Below, piece after piece: positions 14,780-22,794 of a DNA stretch of 64,000 nucleotides. The DNA comes from Amycolatopsis orientalis DSM 40040 = KCTC 9412 (GTDB taxonomy: Bacteria; Actinomycetota; Actinomycetes; Mycobacteriales; Pseudonocardiaceae). How positions within the stretch are numbered: position 1 is the stretch's first letter; every line of letters starts with the position of its first letter. The stretch lies in contig NZ_ASJB01000093.1 of the NCBI RefSeq assembly GCF_000478275.1, positions 83,311 through 147,310 on the forward strand. Direction: 5' to 3'. Below the pieces are notes generated by a model that made no database searches, had not been told where the DNA came from, and saw only the letters and a list, made by a program, of their open reading frames with translations. Position numbers and translations under genes: made by a program.

Positions 14780-15195
14780 AGCTGTGAACGCAGCTCAGCG
14801 ACAGACCTGCTGAGCCCAGTGCGCTCGCGTGCGTCGAGGACTTCGGCGAAACTCGTCGGCGGAGCACGCCGGGAATCCGCGATCCGGAGCACCGCTTCGA
14901 CAACGATTCGCCGGTGCAGGTCGATCCGGTCGAGGATGAAGTCGTCAGCGCTTTGGGCCTCGATGTTCCAGCGCTGAAGCGCGTGCCCCGGAAAGTCCCG
15001 CAGGTTCTCGGTCACGATGACCCGGGCCTGCGCCTTGATGGCGGCCGCGAGCACATGGCGGTCGTCCGGATCGGGCAAGCTCAGGGCGGGGATGAGCGGT
15101 TCATAGCCGGTGACCAGGCAATCCCGGACCGACCGGTTCATCAGTTCCCGTGTGCGGTCGAGCTTGCCCGGGTCGAGAAGGACCACGAAGGCCAC
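14761..15195 (-). CDS. PIN-domain toxin with a probable internal deletion
   Basis: A 144-residue PIN protein from a GTG start 3 nt after the antitoxin stop. It begins MAFVVLLD as full-length relatives do, then jumps straight to PGKLDRTRELMNRSVRDCLVTGYEPLI, which in the family follows about 45 further residues. The missing part should carry the helix with the conserved acidic Glu. The first Asp (D8), the DPDDRHVLAAA block and NLRDF remain. An in-frame deletion between CTCGAC repeats would explain this. RNase activity is probably lost. Family sequence is recalled, not aligned. Confidence 0.72.
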   Translation of the reverse strand: MAFVVLLDPGKLDRTRELMNRSVRDCLVTGYEPLIPALSLPDPDDRHVLAAAIKAQARVIVTENLRDFPGHALQRWNIEAQSADDFILDRIDLHRRIVVEAVLRIADSRRAPPTSFAEVLDARERTGLSRSVAELRSQLPHPED

Positions 15196-15198
15196 TTG

Positions 15199-15657
15199 CT
15201 AGGTCAGCCCCATCTCCTGGTTCAGCGCGGAAAGCTCGTCCGCCGCCTCGCGGCGCCGCTGATCGTCGCGACTCAGATAGTCGCGCAGTGAACTCGCCTT
15301 CACCCGGCGATGTTTGCCGACCGTGCGGAACTCGATCTGCCCCGTTTCGAGCAGCCCGATGAGGTACGGCCTGGAAACGTTGAGCAGATCGGCGGCCTGT
15401 TGAGTGGTCAGCTCGGCGTGCGACGGAACGATGGAGACGCTCTCACCGGCCGCCACGAGCGCCAGGATCCGGGCCATCAGATCGACGACACCGCGAGGAA
15501 TCACCAGCGACTCTTCGCGCTCATCGACGACGACCACACGCACGGTGTCCTGTTCATGGGGCCTGGCCAGATAAGCCTCGACGTGCGGAAGTGCTTCGAG
15601 CGCCACGTCGATGTCATGCCGCCCGGGGACGATCTGATCAATGGTCAGCGCACTCAT
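15199..15657 (-). CDS. Excisionase-type HTH antitoxin of the PIN pair
   Basis: A 152-residue protein with an acidic N-terminal half and a MerR/excisionase helix-turn-helix at about 82-130 (ELTTQQAADLLNVSRPYLIGLLETG, then FRTVGKHRRVKASSLRDYL). This is the usual partner of PIN toxins of this type. It binds DNA, probably its own promoter, and neutralises the toxin. ATGs at 15660 and 15657 are both possible; GGGAG spacing favours 15657. It appears intact although its toxin is not. Only 3 nt separate the genes. Confidence 0.82.
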   Translation of the reverse strand: MSALTIDQIVPGRHDIDVALEALPHVEAYLARPHEQDTVRVVVVDEREESLVIPRGVVDLMARILALVAAGESVSIVPSHAELTTQQAADLLNVSRPYLIGLLETGQIEFRTVGKHRRVKASSLRDYLSRDDQRRREAADELSALNQEMGLT

Positions 15658-15767
15658 CATCGCTCCCTGCCTGCGTGAACCCAGTACCGGCCATAAACGA
15701 ATTATTCGCAACGAACGCAATAAACGCAACTCGATGGTGCGTTCACCTTGCGCGAGGGCAGCACACC

Positions 15768-15773
15768 TAGACT
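15768..15773 (+). promoter_or_regulatory. -10 box, leaderless oxidoreductase transcript
   Basis: TAGACT is followed by 7 nt and the GTG at 15781, which supports that start over the in-frame ATG upstream. Confidence 0.5.
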
Positions 15774-15780
15774 CGGGATC

Positions 15781-16680
15781 GTGGGACAGGGACAGCTGCG
15801 CGCGGGTTTGGTCGGGGCCGGTCCATGGGCGAAGACGGTGCACGCGCCGGGCCTCGCCGATCACCCCGGGACCACGTTGAGCGCCGTCTGGACCAGGCGT
15901 CCCGAAGCCGCGAAGGAGCTGGCGGAGGCGCACGGCGCCGAAGCGGTCGACAGCTTCGAAGAGCTACTGGACCGGGTGGACGCGGTCGCGTTCGCCGTGC
16001 CGCCCGCCGTTCAGGCGGAGCTGGCGGTCAAGGCCGCCGAAGCGGGCAAGCACCTCATCCTGGAGAAACCGATCGCCGCGGATCTCGACGGCGCGCGGCG
16101 GCTCGTGGACGCGGTCGACGCCGCCGGGGTGGCCGCTCTCGTGGTCCTGACCTTGCGTTTCTCGCCGATGACCCGTGACTGGCTCGACGGCATCAAGGAA
16201 GCGGGCGGCTGGCGCGGCGGCGGGGCGCGCTGGCTTTCGGGCGCGCTGCTCGGCGGGAAGTACCAGGCGTCGCCGTGGCGGACGGACTCCGGCGCGCTCG
16301 CCGACATCGGCCCGCACGCCTTCGACCTGCTGGACGCGGCCCTCGGCGAGATCACCGAAGTGCTGGCCGCCCACCGGACCGATGACGATCTGTGGCAGGT
16401 CTTGTTCGCCCACGCGGGTGGCGCGACCAGTACGGCGACCTTGTCGCTGCGGCTGCCGATCCAGCCGACGGTCGTGGAAGTGGCCGTGTACGGCGAGCAC
16501 GGTTACCGCACTTTAGGACGGAAACCGGGGTCCGCCGGTGAATCGTTCACCGCGCTGCTGGACGATTTCGCCGCGATGGCGGCGAGCGGGACGACGTCCC
16601 ACCCCTGTGACGTGCGTCGCGGACTGCACCTGCAGAAGCTGATCGAACGCGCGCGCGAACTCGCCGGGCACGGCAAGTAG
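15781..16680 (+). CDS. Gfo/Idh/MocA family NAD(P)-dependent oxidoreductase
   Basis: A 299-residue enzyme with an N-terminal Rossmann domain (GLVGAGPWAKTVHAPGL) and the family's EKPIAADLDGA lysine-proline motif near residue 90. The C-terminal beta-sheet domain holds DIGPHAFDLLDAALG with the catalytic-type His. Such enzymes oxidise or reduce sugars, inositols and related compounds; the substrate cannot be read from sequence. It stands alone. The start is set by a TAGACT box 7 nt upstream. Confidence 0.88.
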   Translation: MGQGQLRAGLVGAGPWAKTVHAPGLADHPGTTLSAVWTRRPEAAKELAEAHGAEAVDSFEELLDRVDAVAFAVPPAVQAELAVKAAEAGKHLILEKPIAADLDGARRLVDAVDAAGVAALVVLTLRFSPMTRDWLDGIKEAGGWRGGGARWLSGALLGGKYQASPWRTDSGALADIGPHAFDLLDAALGEITEVLAAHRTDDDLWQVLFAHAGGATSTATLSLRLPIQPTVVEVAVYGEHGYRTLGRKPGSAGESFTALLDDFAAMAASGTTSHPCDVRRGLHLQKLIERARELAGHGK

Positions 16681-16693
16681 TACACAGGTCACT

Positions 16694-16712
16694 CACAAGG
16701 CTTTTCCTTGTG
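16694..16712 (+). terminator. Short hairpin after the oxidoreductase
   Basis: CACAAGG and CCTTGTG are separated by CTTTT. It lies 13 nt after the stop codon. Confidence 0.6.
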
Positions 16713-16742
16713 CGATAACGCCTTCCACCAGTTGCTTCGCGG

Positions 16743-16780
16743 TCATCCACAGGTTTGTCCACAGGCTCCATTGTGGACAG
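16743..16780. promoter_or_regulatory. DnaA-box cluster 2
   Basis: TCATCCACA at 16743-16751, TTGTCCACA at 16755-16763 and CTGTCCACA on the minus strand at 16772-16780. All three fit the actinomycete DnaA consensus. Order, orientation and tight spacing repeat those of the cluster at 10760-10800. It lies about 135 nt before a vanZ-like gene. Confidence 0.65.
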
Positions 16781-16914
16781 TCACCGACTGGACCCAAGCA
16801 TGGGAAAGCCTTTTCCGCTACCGGAAAAGATCACCTCATAGTGCGGCCGCTCCACCATGCCGAGTTGATCTTGCAATGCGAAGGTGATCTTGGGCGCTCC
16901 GGAAAGGAAGGGCC

Positions 16915-17565
16915 ATGGGAGAGCTGCTCCGCGCTTTCGGCGCGATGATCCCGTTGACGATCACCGCGATTCCGTACGCATTACTCGGCTGGCCGCTGCT
17001 CGCGGCGCACCGGCGGCGAAGACAAGCCGACCGCTTCTCCGCGTCGGCGACAGCCGCCGTGGACATGACGCTGGCCTTGGCGTGCGTCCTGGTGTTATGC
17101 CTGGTCACGATGCCCGTGACCGGCGCGCAGGGCAGCAGGCTGAGCCTCGAACCCGGCACCGACCTGCGTCTCGCGCTCAGCGACAGCGCCAATCTTTGGC
17201 AGGCACTGGGCAACGTCCTCATGCTGAGCCCGCTCGGTGCCCTGCTCCCGTTGCGCTCGCGACGGCTGCGTTCGCTGGGCCGGATCGCGCTCGGCGCGCT
17301 GGCCGTCTCGGTGCTGGTGGAGGGTACGCAATATCTGATCCAGGCAGGCCGGGTGACCTCCGCCGACGACATCCTGCTGAACACCCTGGGCGCCGTGCTC
17401 GGTGCCGCGCTGAGCAAACGCCTCTGGCACCGGCTGGACGTCCGGCCGGCGGTGAAGATCCCGATGCAGGTCAGGAGGGTTTGCGAGGCCCCCGTGCGGC
17501 TGCGGGTGCCGAGGTCGGTGTGGGACGAGCGGTATTCGGGTGTCGCGCATCCGCAACGCCGGTAA
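16915..17565 (+). CDS. VanZ-family membrane protein
   Basis: A 216-residue membrane protein. The VanZ core spans about 85-180: NVLMLSPLGALLPL, then VEGTQYLIQAGRVTSADDILLNTLGAVLGAAL with the family's Glu-Gln and Arg/Asp-Asp residues. About four transmembrane helices precede a basic C-terminal tail. VanZ proteins can give low-level teicoplanin resistance, but most homologues have unknown roles in the envelope. No other van genes are nearby, so a resistance function is not supported. The ATG follows GGAAGG. Confidence 0.85.
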   Translation: MGELLRAFGAMIPLTITAIPYALLGWPLLAAHRRRRQADRFSASATAAVDMTLALACVLVLCLVTMPVTGAQGSRLSLEPGTDLRLALSDSANLWQALGNVLMLSPLGALLPLRSRRLRSLGRIALGALAVSVLVEGTQYLIQAGRVTSADDILLNTLGAVLGAALSKRLWHRLDVRPAVKIPMQVRRVCEAPVRLRVPRSVWDERYSGVAHPQRR

Positions 17566-17629
17566 ACCGCTTGACCGTCATGCGAAAGTGACTGCGAAAG
17601 CCTTACTCACGCGGAAAGAGGGATGCCTC

Positions 17630-17665
17630 ATGCCTGACGCCTTCAGCGGCGTCGGCACGAGCTAG
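17630..17665 (+). CDS. Possible 11-codon upstream frame before the GNAT gene
   Basis: ATG to TAG encodes MPDAFSGVGTS, with AGAGGGA 7 nt upstream. A hairpin (ACGCACG/CGTGCGT, 17688-17710) lies between it and the GNAT start, so it could be a regulatory leader. It is very short and no relative is recognised. Confidence 0.22.
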   Translation: MPDAFSGVGTS

Positions 17666-17687
17666 CCGGCGCCCACGCCAGCTCCAC

Positions 17688-17710
17688 ACGCACGCGGTTC
17701 TCCCGTGCGT
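17688..17710 (+). terminator. Hairpin between vanZ-like and GNAT genes
   Basis: ACGCACG (17688-17694) and CGTGCGT (17704-17710) enclose 9 nt. It could terminate the vanZ-like mRNA or act in the leader of the GNAT gene. Confidence 0.45.
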
Positions 17711-17742
17711 CCCTTCTTCTTGCCCGAAAGGCTTGTCCACCA

Positions 17743-18501
17743 GTGCTTTCCGAGACGATCCATGCTTTGCAGTCCTACATCCGCACGACCGCGGCGAAGT
17801 TCCGCGAAACCGAGCGGATCGGGCCGTTCCTGGCCACGTACTACCTCGAGGCCGACAGCCCCTTCCTCAACTACGCGATCCCCGATGACGGCGCCGTCCC
17901 CACCGGGGACGACGTCGACGCGCTGACCGAGGCGTTCCGCAGGCGCGGGCTCCTGCCGCGTCTGGAGTTCCTGACCGAGGCGGTTCCGGCTGCCGAGGCG
18001 GTCCTCGTCGGCCGCGGGTACACGCTGGAGCGGCGGGTCCCGCTGATGATCTGCACCCCGGACGACCTCGTCGACCAGCCGAAACCGGCCGGGATCAGCC
18101 TGCTCACCCCGAAGACGCCCGACGAGCTCCGGAAGATGATCCGGGCGCAGAACCTGGCGTTCGGGGAGACCGATCCCGATCAGCACCTCGACCCCTCACC
18201 GGATCAGCTGAGCGGCGAGACCCTCTCGGTGATGGCCGTCGGCGAAACCGGGGAGGTCGTCGGCGGCGGGGTCGCGACGCCGATCCTCGACGGCGCGACC
18301 GAGGTCGCCGGGATCGGGGTGATCGAGGAGTACCGGAGCCGCGGGATCGCCGCGGCGATGACGGCGTACCTGACGCGTGAGGCTCACGCTCGCGGTGGCC
18401 GGTCGGTGTTCCTGACCCCGGGAGCCGGGCAGGCGGAACGCGTCTACGGCCGGGTCGGCTTCAAAACCGCGGCCGAATGCGTGCACCTGTCACTCGTCTG
18501 A
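17743..18501 (+). CDS. GNAT-family N-acetyltransferase
   Basis: A 252-residue protein. The C-terminal half (about 120-252) is a GNAT domain with VAGIGVIEEYRSRGIAAAMTAYL as the acetyl-CoA loop and AERVYGRVGFKTAAE as the final helix-strand. The N-terminal half (residues 1-115) is a GNAT-like lobe without an acetyl-CoA loop. Acceptor unknown. GTG start with a weak GAAAGG site. It converges with arfB and overlaps its 3' end by 12 nt. Confidence 0.8.
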   Translation: MLSETIHALQSYIRTTAAKFRETERIGPFLATYYLEADSPFLNYAIPDDGAVPTGDDVDALTEAFRRRGLLPRLEFLTEAVPAAEAVLVGRGYTLERRVPLMICTPDDLVDQPKPAGISLLTPKTPDELRKMIRAQNLAFGETDPDQHLDPSPDQLSGETLSVMAVGETGEVVGGGVATPILDGATEVAGIGVIEEYRSRGIAAAMTAYLTREAHARGGRSVFLTPGAGQAERVYGRVGFKTAAECVHLSLV

Positions 18502-18921
18502 GTAGCCGCCGCGGCGAGTTCGTTTGACCTCGCCGCGGCGCTTCTTCGAGGCCAGACGGCGTTCCTTCGAACCCCGCGAGGGTTTGGTGGGACGCCGTTT
18601 GGCGGCCGGGGGCGCCGACGCCTCCAGCAGCAGCATCACCAGCCGTGCCCGCGCGGCTTCCCGGTTCATCAGCTGCGAGCGGTGTTCGGAGGCGGCGATC
18701 GTGACGACGCCGTCGACCAGCCGCGACGAAAGCCTGTCCAGCATCCTGGCCCGGAGGTGCTCCGGGACGGACGCCGAACCGGCCACGTCGAAGGACAGTT
18801 CGACCCGCGAGTCCGTGGTGTTCACGCCCTGCCCACCCGGACCCGACGACCGGGAGAACCGTTCGCTCAATTCGGCACCCGGGATCACGAACCGGGTGCC
18901 GACCACCACGTCATCAGCCAC
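18490..18921 (-). CDS. arfB: Alternative ribosome-rescue factor ArfB (YaeJ/ICT1-type hydrolase)
   Basis: A 143-residue protein with the release-factor GGQ domain (SSGPGGQGVNTTDSRVEL at about 25-42) and a basic Lys/Arg-rich C-terminal tail (RRPTKPSRGSKERRLASKKRR). ArfB enters stalled ribosomes with its tail in the empty mRNA channel and hydrolyses peptidyl-tRNA. The GTG at 18921 gives the normal length (about 140). Longer in-frame starts would run toward purM and are unlikely. It lies just downstream of purM in the same direction. Confidence 0.92.
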   Translation of the reverse strand: MADDVVVGTRFVIPGAELSERFSRSSGPGGQGVNTTDSRVELSFDVAGSASVPEHLRARMLDRLSSRLVDGVVTIAASEHRSQLMNREAARARLVMLLLEASAPPAAKRRPTKPSRGSKERRLASKKRRGEVKRTRRGGYSDE

Positions 18922-18970
18922 GGAACCAGTGTGACACCCGGGCTCAAGCAGATTCTTGAATGTGCGGGGT

Positions 18971-20041
18971 TCAGAAGCGAGGGTGGTCACCGGAGAGCAC
19001 GGCGCGCGGGCCGTCCGGGTCCTCCGCGGGCTGGACGTCGCCGAGGATCCACGCCGGCACGTGCCGGGCGGTCAGCATCGCCAGCGCGCGGTCGACGTCG
19101 TCGGGGCCGACGATCGCGACCATGCCGACGCCCATGTTGAACGTCTTCTCCAGTTCGGCGCGCTCGACCTTGCCGCGGTGCCCGATCAGCGCGAACACCG
19201 GCGCCGGGGTCCAGGTGCCGCGTTCGAGCCGCGCGACCAGGCCACGCGGCATGACACGGGCGAGGTTCTGCTCCAGTCCGCCGCCGGTGATGTGCGCGAA
19301 CGTGCGGACTTCGGCCTCGGCCACCAGCGCGAGGCAGTCCTTCGCGTAGATCCTGGTCGGCTCCAGCATCTCCTCGCCCAGCGAGCGGCCGAACTCCTCG
19401 ACATGCCCGTCGAGCGGCATGCGCGCGATGTCCAGCAGCACGTGCCGGGCCAGCGAGAAACCGTTGGAGTGCAGGCCGGACGAGCCGAGCGCGAGCACGA
19501 CGTCGCCGGGGCGGACCCGCTCCGGGCCGAGCACCGCGGACGCCTCGACGACGCCGATGCCGGTACCCGAGAGGTCGTAGTCGTGCTCGCCCATCAGGCC
19601 GGGGTGCTCGGCGGTCTCGCCGCCGAGCAGCGCGCAACCCGCGCGGACGCAGCCTTCGGCGATGCCGCCGACCAGCGCCGCGATCTTCTCCGGCACGACC
19701 TTGCCGACGGCGATGTAGTCCTGCATGAACAGGGGCTCGGCGCCGGTGACGACCAGGTCGTCGACGACCATCGCGACCAGGTCGATGCCGACGGTGTCGT
19801 GCTTGTCGAGCGCCTGCGCGACGGCGATCTTGGTGCCGACGCCGTCGGTCGACGACGCCAGCACCGGCTCTTTCCACTTGTCCAGCTTCAGGGAGAACAG
19901 CCCGGCGAAACCGCCGACCCCGCCCATCACCTCGGGCCTGGTGGCCCTCTCGGCGTGCGGTTTGAGCAGCTCGACGGCTTTGTCACCGGCGTCGATGCTG
20001 ACGCCGGCGGCGGCGTACGTGGCGCTCGTGGACTCGCTCAC
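18971..20041 (-). CDS. purM: Phosphoribosylformylglycinamidine cyclo-ligase (AIR synthetase)
   Basis: PurM closes the imidazole ring: FGAM plus ATP gives AIR, step five of purine synthesis. The 356-residue protein has TYAAAGVSIDAGDKAVEL, the ATP/phosphate site SSTDGVGTKIAVAQ, GIDLVAMVVDDLVVTGAEPL and GGETAEHPG, all typical. The GTG at 20041 has GGAG 9 nt upstream; a TTG 15 nt earlier lacks a ribosome site. It follows purF by about 30 nt, so they form a purF-purM operon as in mycobacteria (Rv0808-Rv0809). Confidence 0.95.
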   Translation of the reverse strand: MSESTSATYAAAGVSIDAGDKAVELLKPHAERATRPEVMGGVGGFAGLFSLKLDKWKEPVLASSTDGVGTKIAVAQALDKHDTVGIDLVAMVVDDLVVTGAEPLFMQDYIAVGKVVPEKIAALVGGIAEGCVRAGCALLGGETAEHPGLMGEHDYDLSGTGIGVVEASAVLGPERVRPGDVVLALGSSGLHSNGFSLARHVLLDIARMPLDGHVEEFGRSLGEEMLEPTRIYAKDCLALVAEAEVRTFAHITGGGLEQNLARVMPRGLVARLERGTWTPAPVFALIGHRGKVERAELEKTFNMGVGMVAIVGPDDVDRALAMLTARHVPAWILGDVQPAEDPDGPRAVLSGDHPRF

Positions 20042-20071
20042 GGAAGCGGACTCCAACTCTGGAAGAAAGGA

Positions 20072-21610
20072 CTAGGGACGCCGGATGGCGTCTTCAGCAC
20101 CGTACCCGGCAGGGCTGACGGGCTTCGCCGCGCCATTGACCGAGTCCAGGCTCTCCAGCAGGTGCTTCCCGATCAGCGCGTCGTCGGGGAGCGCGATCGG
20201 GTATTCGCCGGAGAAGCACGCGGTGCAGAGCCGCGACTTCGGCTGTTCCGAAGCGGCGACCAAACCGTCCAGGGAGATGTAGCCCAGCGTGTCCGCGCCG
20301 ATGGAACGGCGGATGCCGTCGAGGTCGACGCCGTTGGCCACCAGTTCGGCGCGGGAGGCGAAGTCGATCCCGTAGAAACACGGCCAGCGGACGGGCGGCG
20401 AGGCGATCCGGACGTGCACCTCGAGCGCGCCGGCCTCCCGCAGCATGCGGACGAGCGCGCGCTGGGTGTTGCCGCGGACGATGGAGTCGTCCACCACGAC
20501 GAGCCGTTTGCCGCGGATGACGTCGCGCAGCGGGTTCAGCTTCAGCCGGATGCCCAGCTGGCGGATGGTCTGCGACGGCTGGATGAAGGTGCGGCCGACG
20601 TAGGCGTTCTTCACCAGGCCGGTGCCGTAGGGGATGCCGGAGCCCTGCGCGTAGCCGATGGCCGCCGGGGTGCCGGATTCGGGCACCGGCATGACCAGGT
20701 CGGCGTCGGCCGGGTGCTCGCCGGCGAGGCGGCGGCCGATCTCGACGCGGGTCGCGTGCACGCTGCGGCCGGCGATCGAGGTGTCCGGGCGGGCGAGGTA
20801 GACGTACTCGAAGACGCAGCCCTTGGGCTCGGGGTTGGCGAAACGGGAGGAACGCAGGCCCTCGGCGTTGATCGCGATGAGCTCGCCGGGTTCGACCTCG
20901 CGGACGAACGACGCGCCGCAGATGTCCAGCGCGGCCGTCTCGCTCGCGACCACCCAGCCGCGTTCGAGCCTGCCGAGCACCAGGGGGTGTACGCCGTGCG
21001 GGTCGCGCGCGGCGTACAGGGTGGACTCGTCGGCGAAGACCAGGCAGAACGCGCCCTTGAGGGTGGGCAGCAGTTCCAGCGCGGCGGCTTCGATGCCCTT
21101 GTCGGCGGCGTTGGCCGCGAGCAGCCCGCACACCAGGTCGGAGTCGCTGGAAGAACCTGTCAGGCCCGCGTGCGGCTTGAGCCCGGCCTCGGCCGTGCGG
21201 TCGCGCAGTTCGGCGGTGTTGACGAGGTTCCCGTTGTGCGCGAACGACAGTCCACTGCCGGTGGCGGTGGTGCGGAAGATCGGCTGCGCGTTCTCCCAGA
21301 TGGTCGCGCCGGTGGTCGAGTAACGGCAGTGCCCGACGGCGATATGCCCCTGCAGCGACTGCAGGACCTGCTCGTCGAACACCTGGCTGACCAGGCCGAG
21401 ATCCTTGAAGACGACGATCTGCGAACCGTCGGAGACCGAGATGCCGGCCGCTTCCTGGCCGCGGTGCTGAAGTGCGTAGAGCCCGTAGTAGGTCAGCTTC
21501 GCGACCTCTTCTCCGGGCGCCCAGACACCGAAGACGCCGCATTCCTCGCGGGGTTCCGGATCGGGCTGGTCGGTCACGGGCTGTCCAGGGACGGACGGGT
21601 CGGAAACCAC
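20072..21610 (-). CDS. purF: Amidophosphoribosyltransferase
   Basis: PurF catalyses the first committed purine step, PRPP plus glutamine to phosphoribosylamine. The 512-residue protein has a 23-residue propeptide before the N-terminal nucleophile Cys24 (ECGVFGV), the glutaminase domain to about 250, and the PRPP loop VVVDDSIVRGNT. Cys residues placed as in Fe-S cluster PurF enzymes (CVFEYV, WPCFYG, CTACF) are present. GTG start with GGGAG 7 nt upstream. It leads the purF-purM operon. Confidence 0.96.
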   Translation of the reverse strand: MVSDPSVPGQPVTDQPDPEPREECGVFGVWAPGEEVAKLTYYGLYALQHRGQEAAGISVSDGSQIVVFKDLGLVSQVFDEQVLQSLQGHIAVGHCRYSTTGATIWENAQPIFRTTATGSGLSFAHNGNLVNTAELRDRTAEAGLKPHAGLTGSSSDSDLVCGLLAANAADKGIEAAALELLPTLKGAFCLVFADESTLYAARDPHGVHPLVLGRLERGWVVASETAALDICGASFVREVEPGELIAINAEGLRSSRFANPEPKGCVFEYVYLARPDTSIAGRSVHATRVEIGRRLAGEHPADADLVMPVPESGTPAAIGYAQGSGIPYGTGLVKNAYVGRTFIQPSQTIRQLGIRLKLNPLRDVIRGKRLVVVDDSIVRGNTQRALVRMLREAGALEVHVRIASPPVRWPCFYGIDFASRAELVANGVDLDGIRRSIGADTLGYISLDGLVAASEQPKSRLCTACFSGEYPIALPDDALIGKHLLESLDSVNGAAKPVSPAGYGAEDAIRRP

Positions 21611-21786
21611 CGAGGTGCTCCCAGGGGAGAAGAGGGCAGGCCGCCACCAGTGTAAACGGTGGGCAGGAGATCAACGCGCCGCGCGACGTGGCACTGGACA
21701 CGCTTCAGTCGGCTACTCGCAGTGAGTCCGCGTCCCACGATCGAAGTGGGCAGGACGTGATCGAAGCTCGCACCTCTACGTATGAC

Positions 21787-21824
21787 CGTGAGTGACGGGC
21801 AGGGTTCAGGACCCGGCACTCACG
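21787..21824. terminator. Hairpin between the DUF397 set and purF
   Basis: CGTGAGTG and CACTCACG (perfect) enclose a CGGG/CCCG inner stem and GGTTCAGG. The outer words match the GTGAGTGG palindrome family seen at four other places. It lies downstream of the 133-aa gene. Confidence 0.6.
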
Positions 21825-21886
21825 ACCCCCGACCAGCCGACCGCTCCCCCTCGACAGAGGCGGTCGACTGTGCTTGAGCGGCTTGA

Positions 21887-22288
21887 TCAACCGGCGGCGA
21901 GCCACTTGGACGTGCCACCGCGACCCGGAACCCAGCATCCCTTGGACACCTTCTCCGGGAGATACAGCGAGCCGGGCGTGCGCTCGTCCGGGAGCGCGAG
22001 CAGTGCCGTCAGCACCGTCGCCGCGTCGCCGGCGGACCGCCACAGCCACACCTCCGGCTCGAGGATGTCCTCCTCGGTGCCGGGCATACGGGTCGCGATG
22101 ACATCGTCCTCGGCGTTGAGCCGGACGACGTCGACCACGTTGTCGTGGACTCGCACGCCGACCACGGCCAGGACCTCGCCGTTCGCGTCGCACGGGTGCA
22201 CGAACTGATACCCGCGGTGGATCAGTTCCTTGAGGCCGCTTTCGATATCGGTGATTTCCGCGGTGATGGTGTCACCCGAGAACATCAT
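21887..22288 (-). CDS. Uncharacterised protein of the DUF397/XRE set
   Basis: A 133-residue soluble protein starting MMFSGDTITAEITDIESGL and overlapping the DUF397 gene's end by 17 nt. An ATG 21 nt further upstream is an alternative. It has an alternating alpha/beta pattern (GYQFVHPCDANGEVLAVVGVRVHDNVVDVVRL) and a C-terminus with GCWVPGRGG. No known domain is recognised. Tight coupling makes it part of the same unit as DUF397 and perhaps a third component of a WhiJ/BldB-like regulatory set (inference). Confidence 0.7.
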   Translation of the reverse strand: MMFSGDTITAEITDIESGLKELIHRGYQFVHPCDANGEVLAVVGVRVHDNVVDVVRLNAEDDVIATRMPGTEEDILEPEVWLWRSAGDAATVLTALLALPDERTPGSLYLPEKVSKGCWVPGRGGTSKWLAAG

Positions 22289-22511
22289 CGAATTCGCCGT
22301 CCTTGGCACCCGCGAGGAACGCGGCCATCTCAGCCTGGGTGTAGATCAGCGCGGGTCCGGTCGGGAAGCGCGAATTGCGCATCGCGATCTCACCGGACGC
22401 GAGCGGAGCCACCTCCACACAGTTGCCGATCGCGTTGCTGTAGCTCGCCTTGCGCCAGTGCGCACCGGTAAGACGATCAGCCGGGATGCCGTTGTCGAAC
22501 TGTTCAGCCAT
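22272..22511 (-). CDS. DUF397 protein (BldB-like regulatory partner)
   Basis: A 79-residue DUF397 protein with the family core WRKASYSNAIGNCVEVAPL, then MRNSRFPTGPALIYTQAEMAAFLAGAKDGEFDD. The ATG at 22511 has GTGGGG 4 nt upstream; an in-frame GTG at 22520 is less likely. DUF397 proteins usually pair with XRE/DUF5753 regulators (WhiJ type) and act in development or antibiotic control, possibly by binding the regulator. The XRE partner lies directly upstream in the same direction. Confidence 0.9.
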   Translation of the reverse strand: MAEQFDNGIPADRLTGAHWRKASYSNAIGNCVEVAPLASGEIAMRNSRFPTGPALIYTQAEMAAFLAGAKDGEFDDVLG

Positions 22512-22551
22512 GGTCCCCACCTTCCCCGACAGAAGACTTCGGGCGATGCAT

Positions 22552-22631
22552 CTGCATGTGCATTTGCTTGTGATCCAAAGTTAGCACGTGTGGCTGCAGC
22601 GGTAAATGCACGTGCAGAAGTTTCTGCAGAA
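22552..22631. promoter_or_regulatory. TGCA-rich inverted repeats upstream of DUF397
   Basis: CTGCATGTGCATTT (22552-22565) and AAATGCACGTGCAG (22604-22617) form a 13-of-14 inverted repeat 38 nt apart. The second arm contains the palindrome TGCACGTGCA, and TTCTGCAGAA (22622-22631) is another perfect palindrome. The area is much richer in A/T than its surroundings. It is a likely operator for the XRE regulator (inference). Confidence 0.5.
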
Positions 22632-22794
22632 TTCGCGTGCAGTGAGTATCAGGTCCATCGACCGTCCCACTAAAGCGTGATGATCGCCTTCCCCAATGGG
22701 GGAACAACTACAGTTCGTGAGCACGTTTTGGGGCGGGCGCGAGAAAACCCCCACCGTCACCGGGACGGCGGAGAACCCCACAACGGTGAGTGAC

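Noticed and set aside
16915..17565. Part of a glycopeptide-resistance cluster because of the VanZ homology
   Set aside because: No vanH, vanA, vanX, vanR or vanS genes are near; VanZ-family proteins are common outside resistance clusters.
18956..21655. An 899-codon open frame on the plus strand
   Set aside because: It is exactly antisense to purM and purF, which have full domain signatures. Long antisense frames are expected at this GC content; the translation is low-complexity and matches no family.
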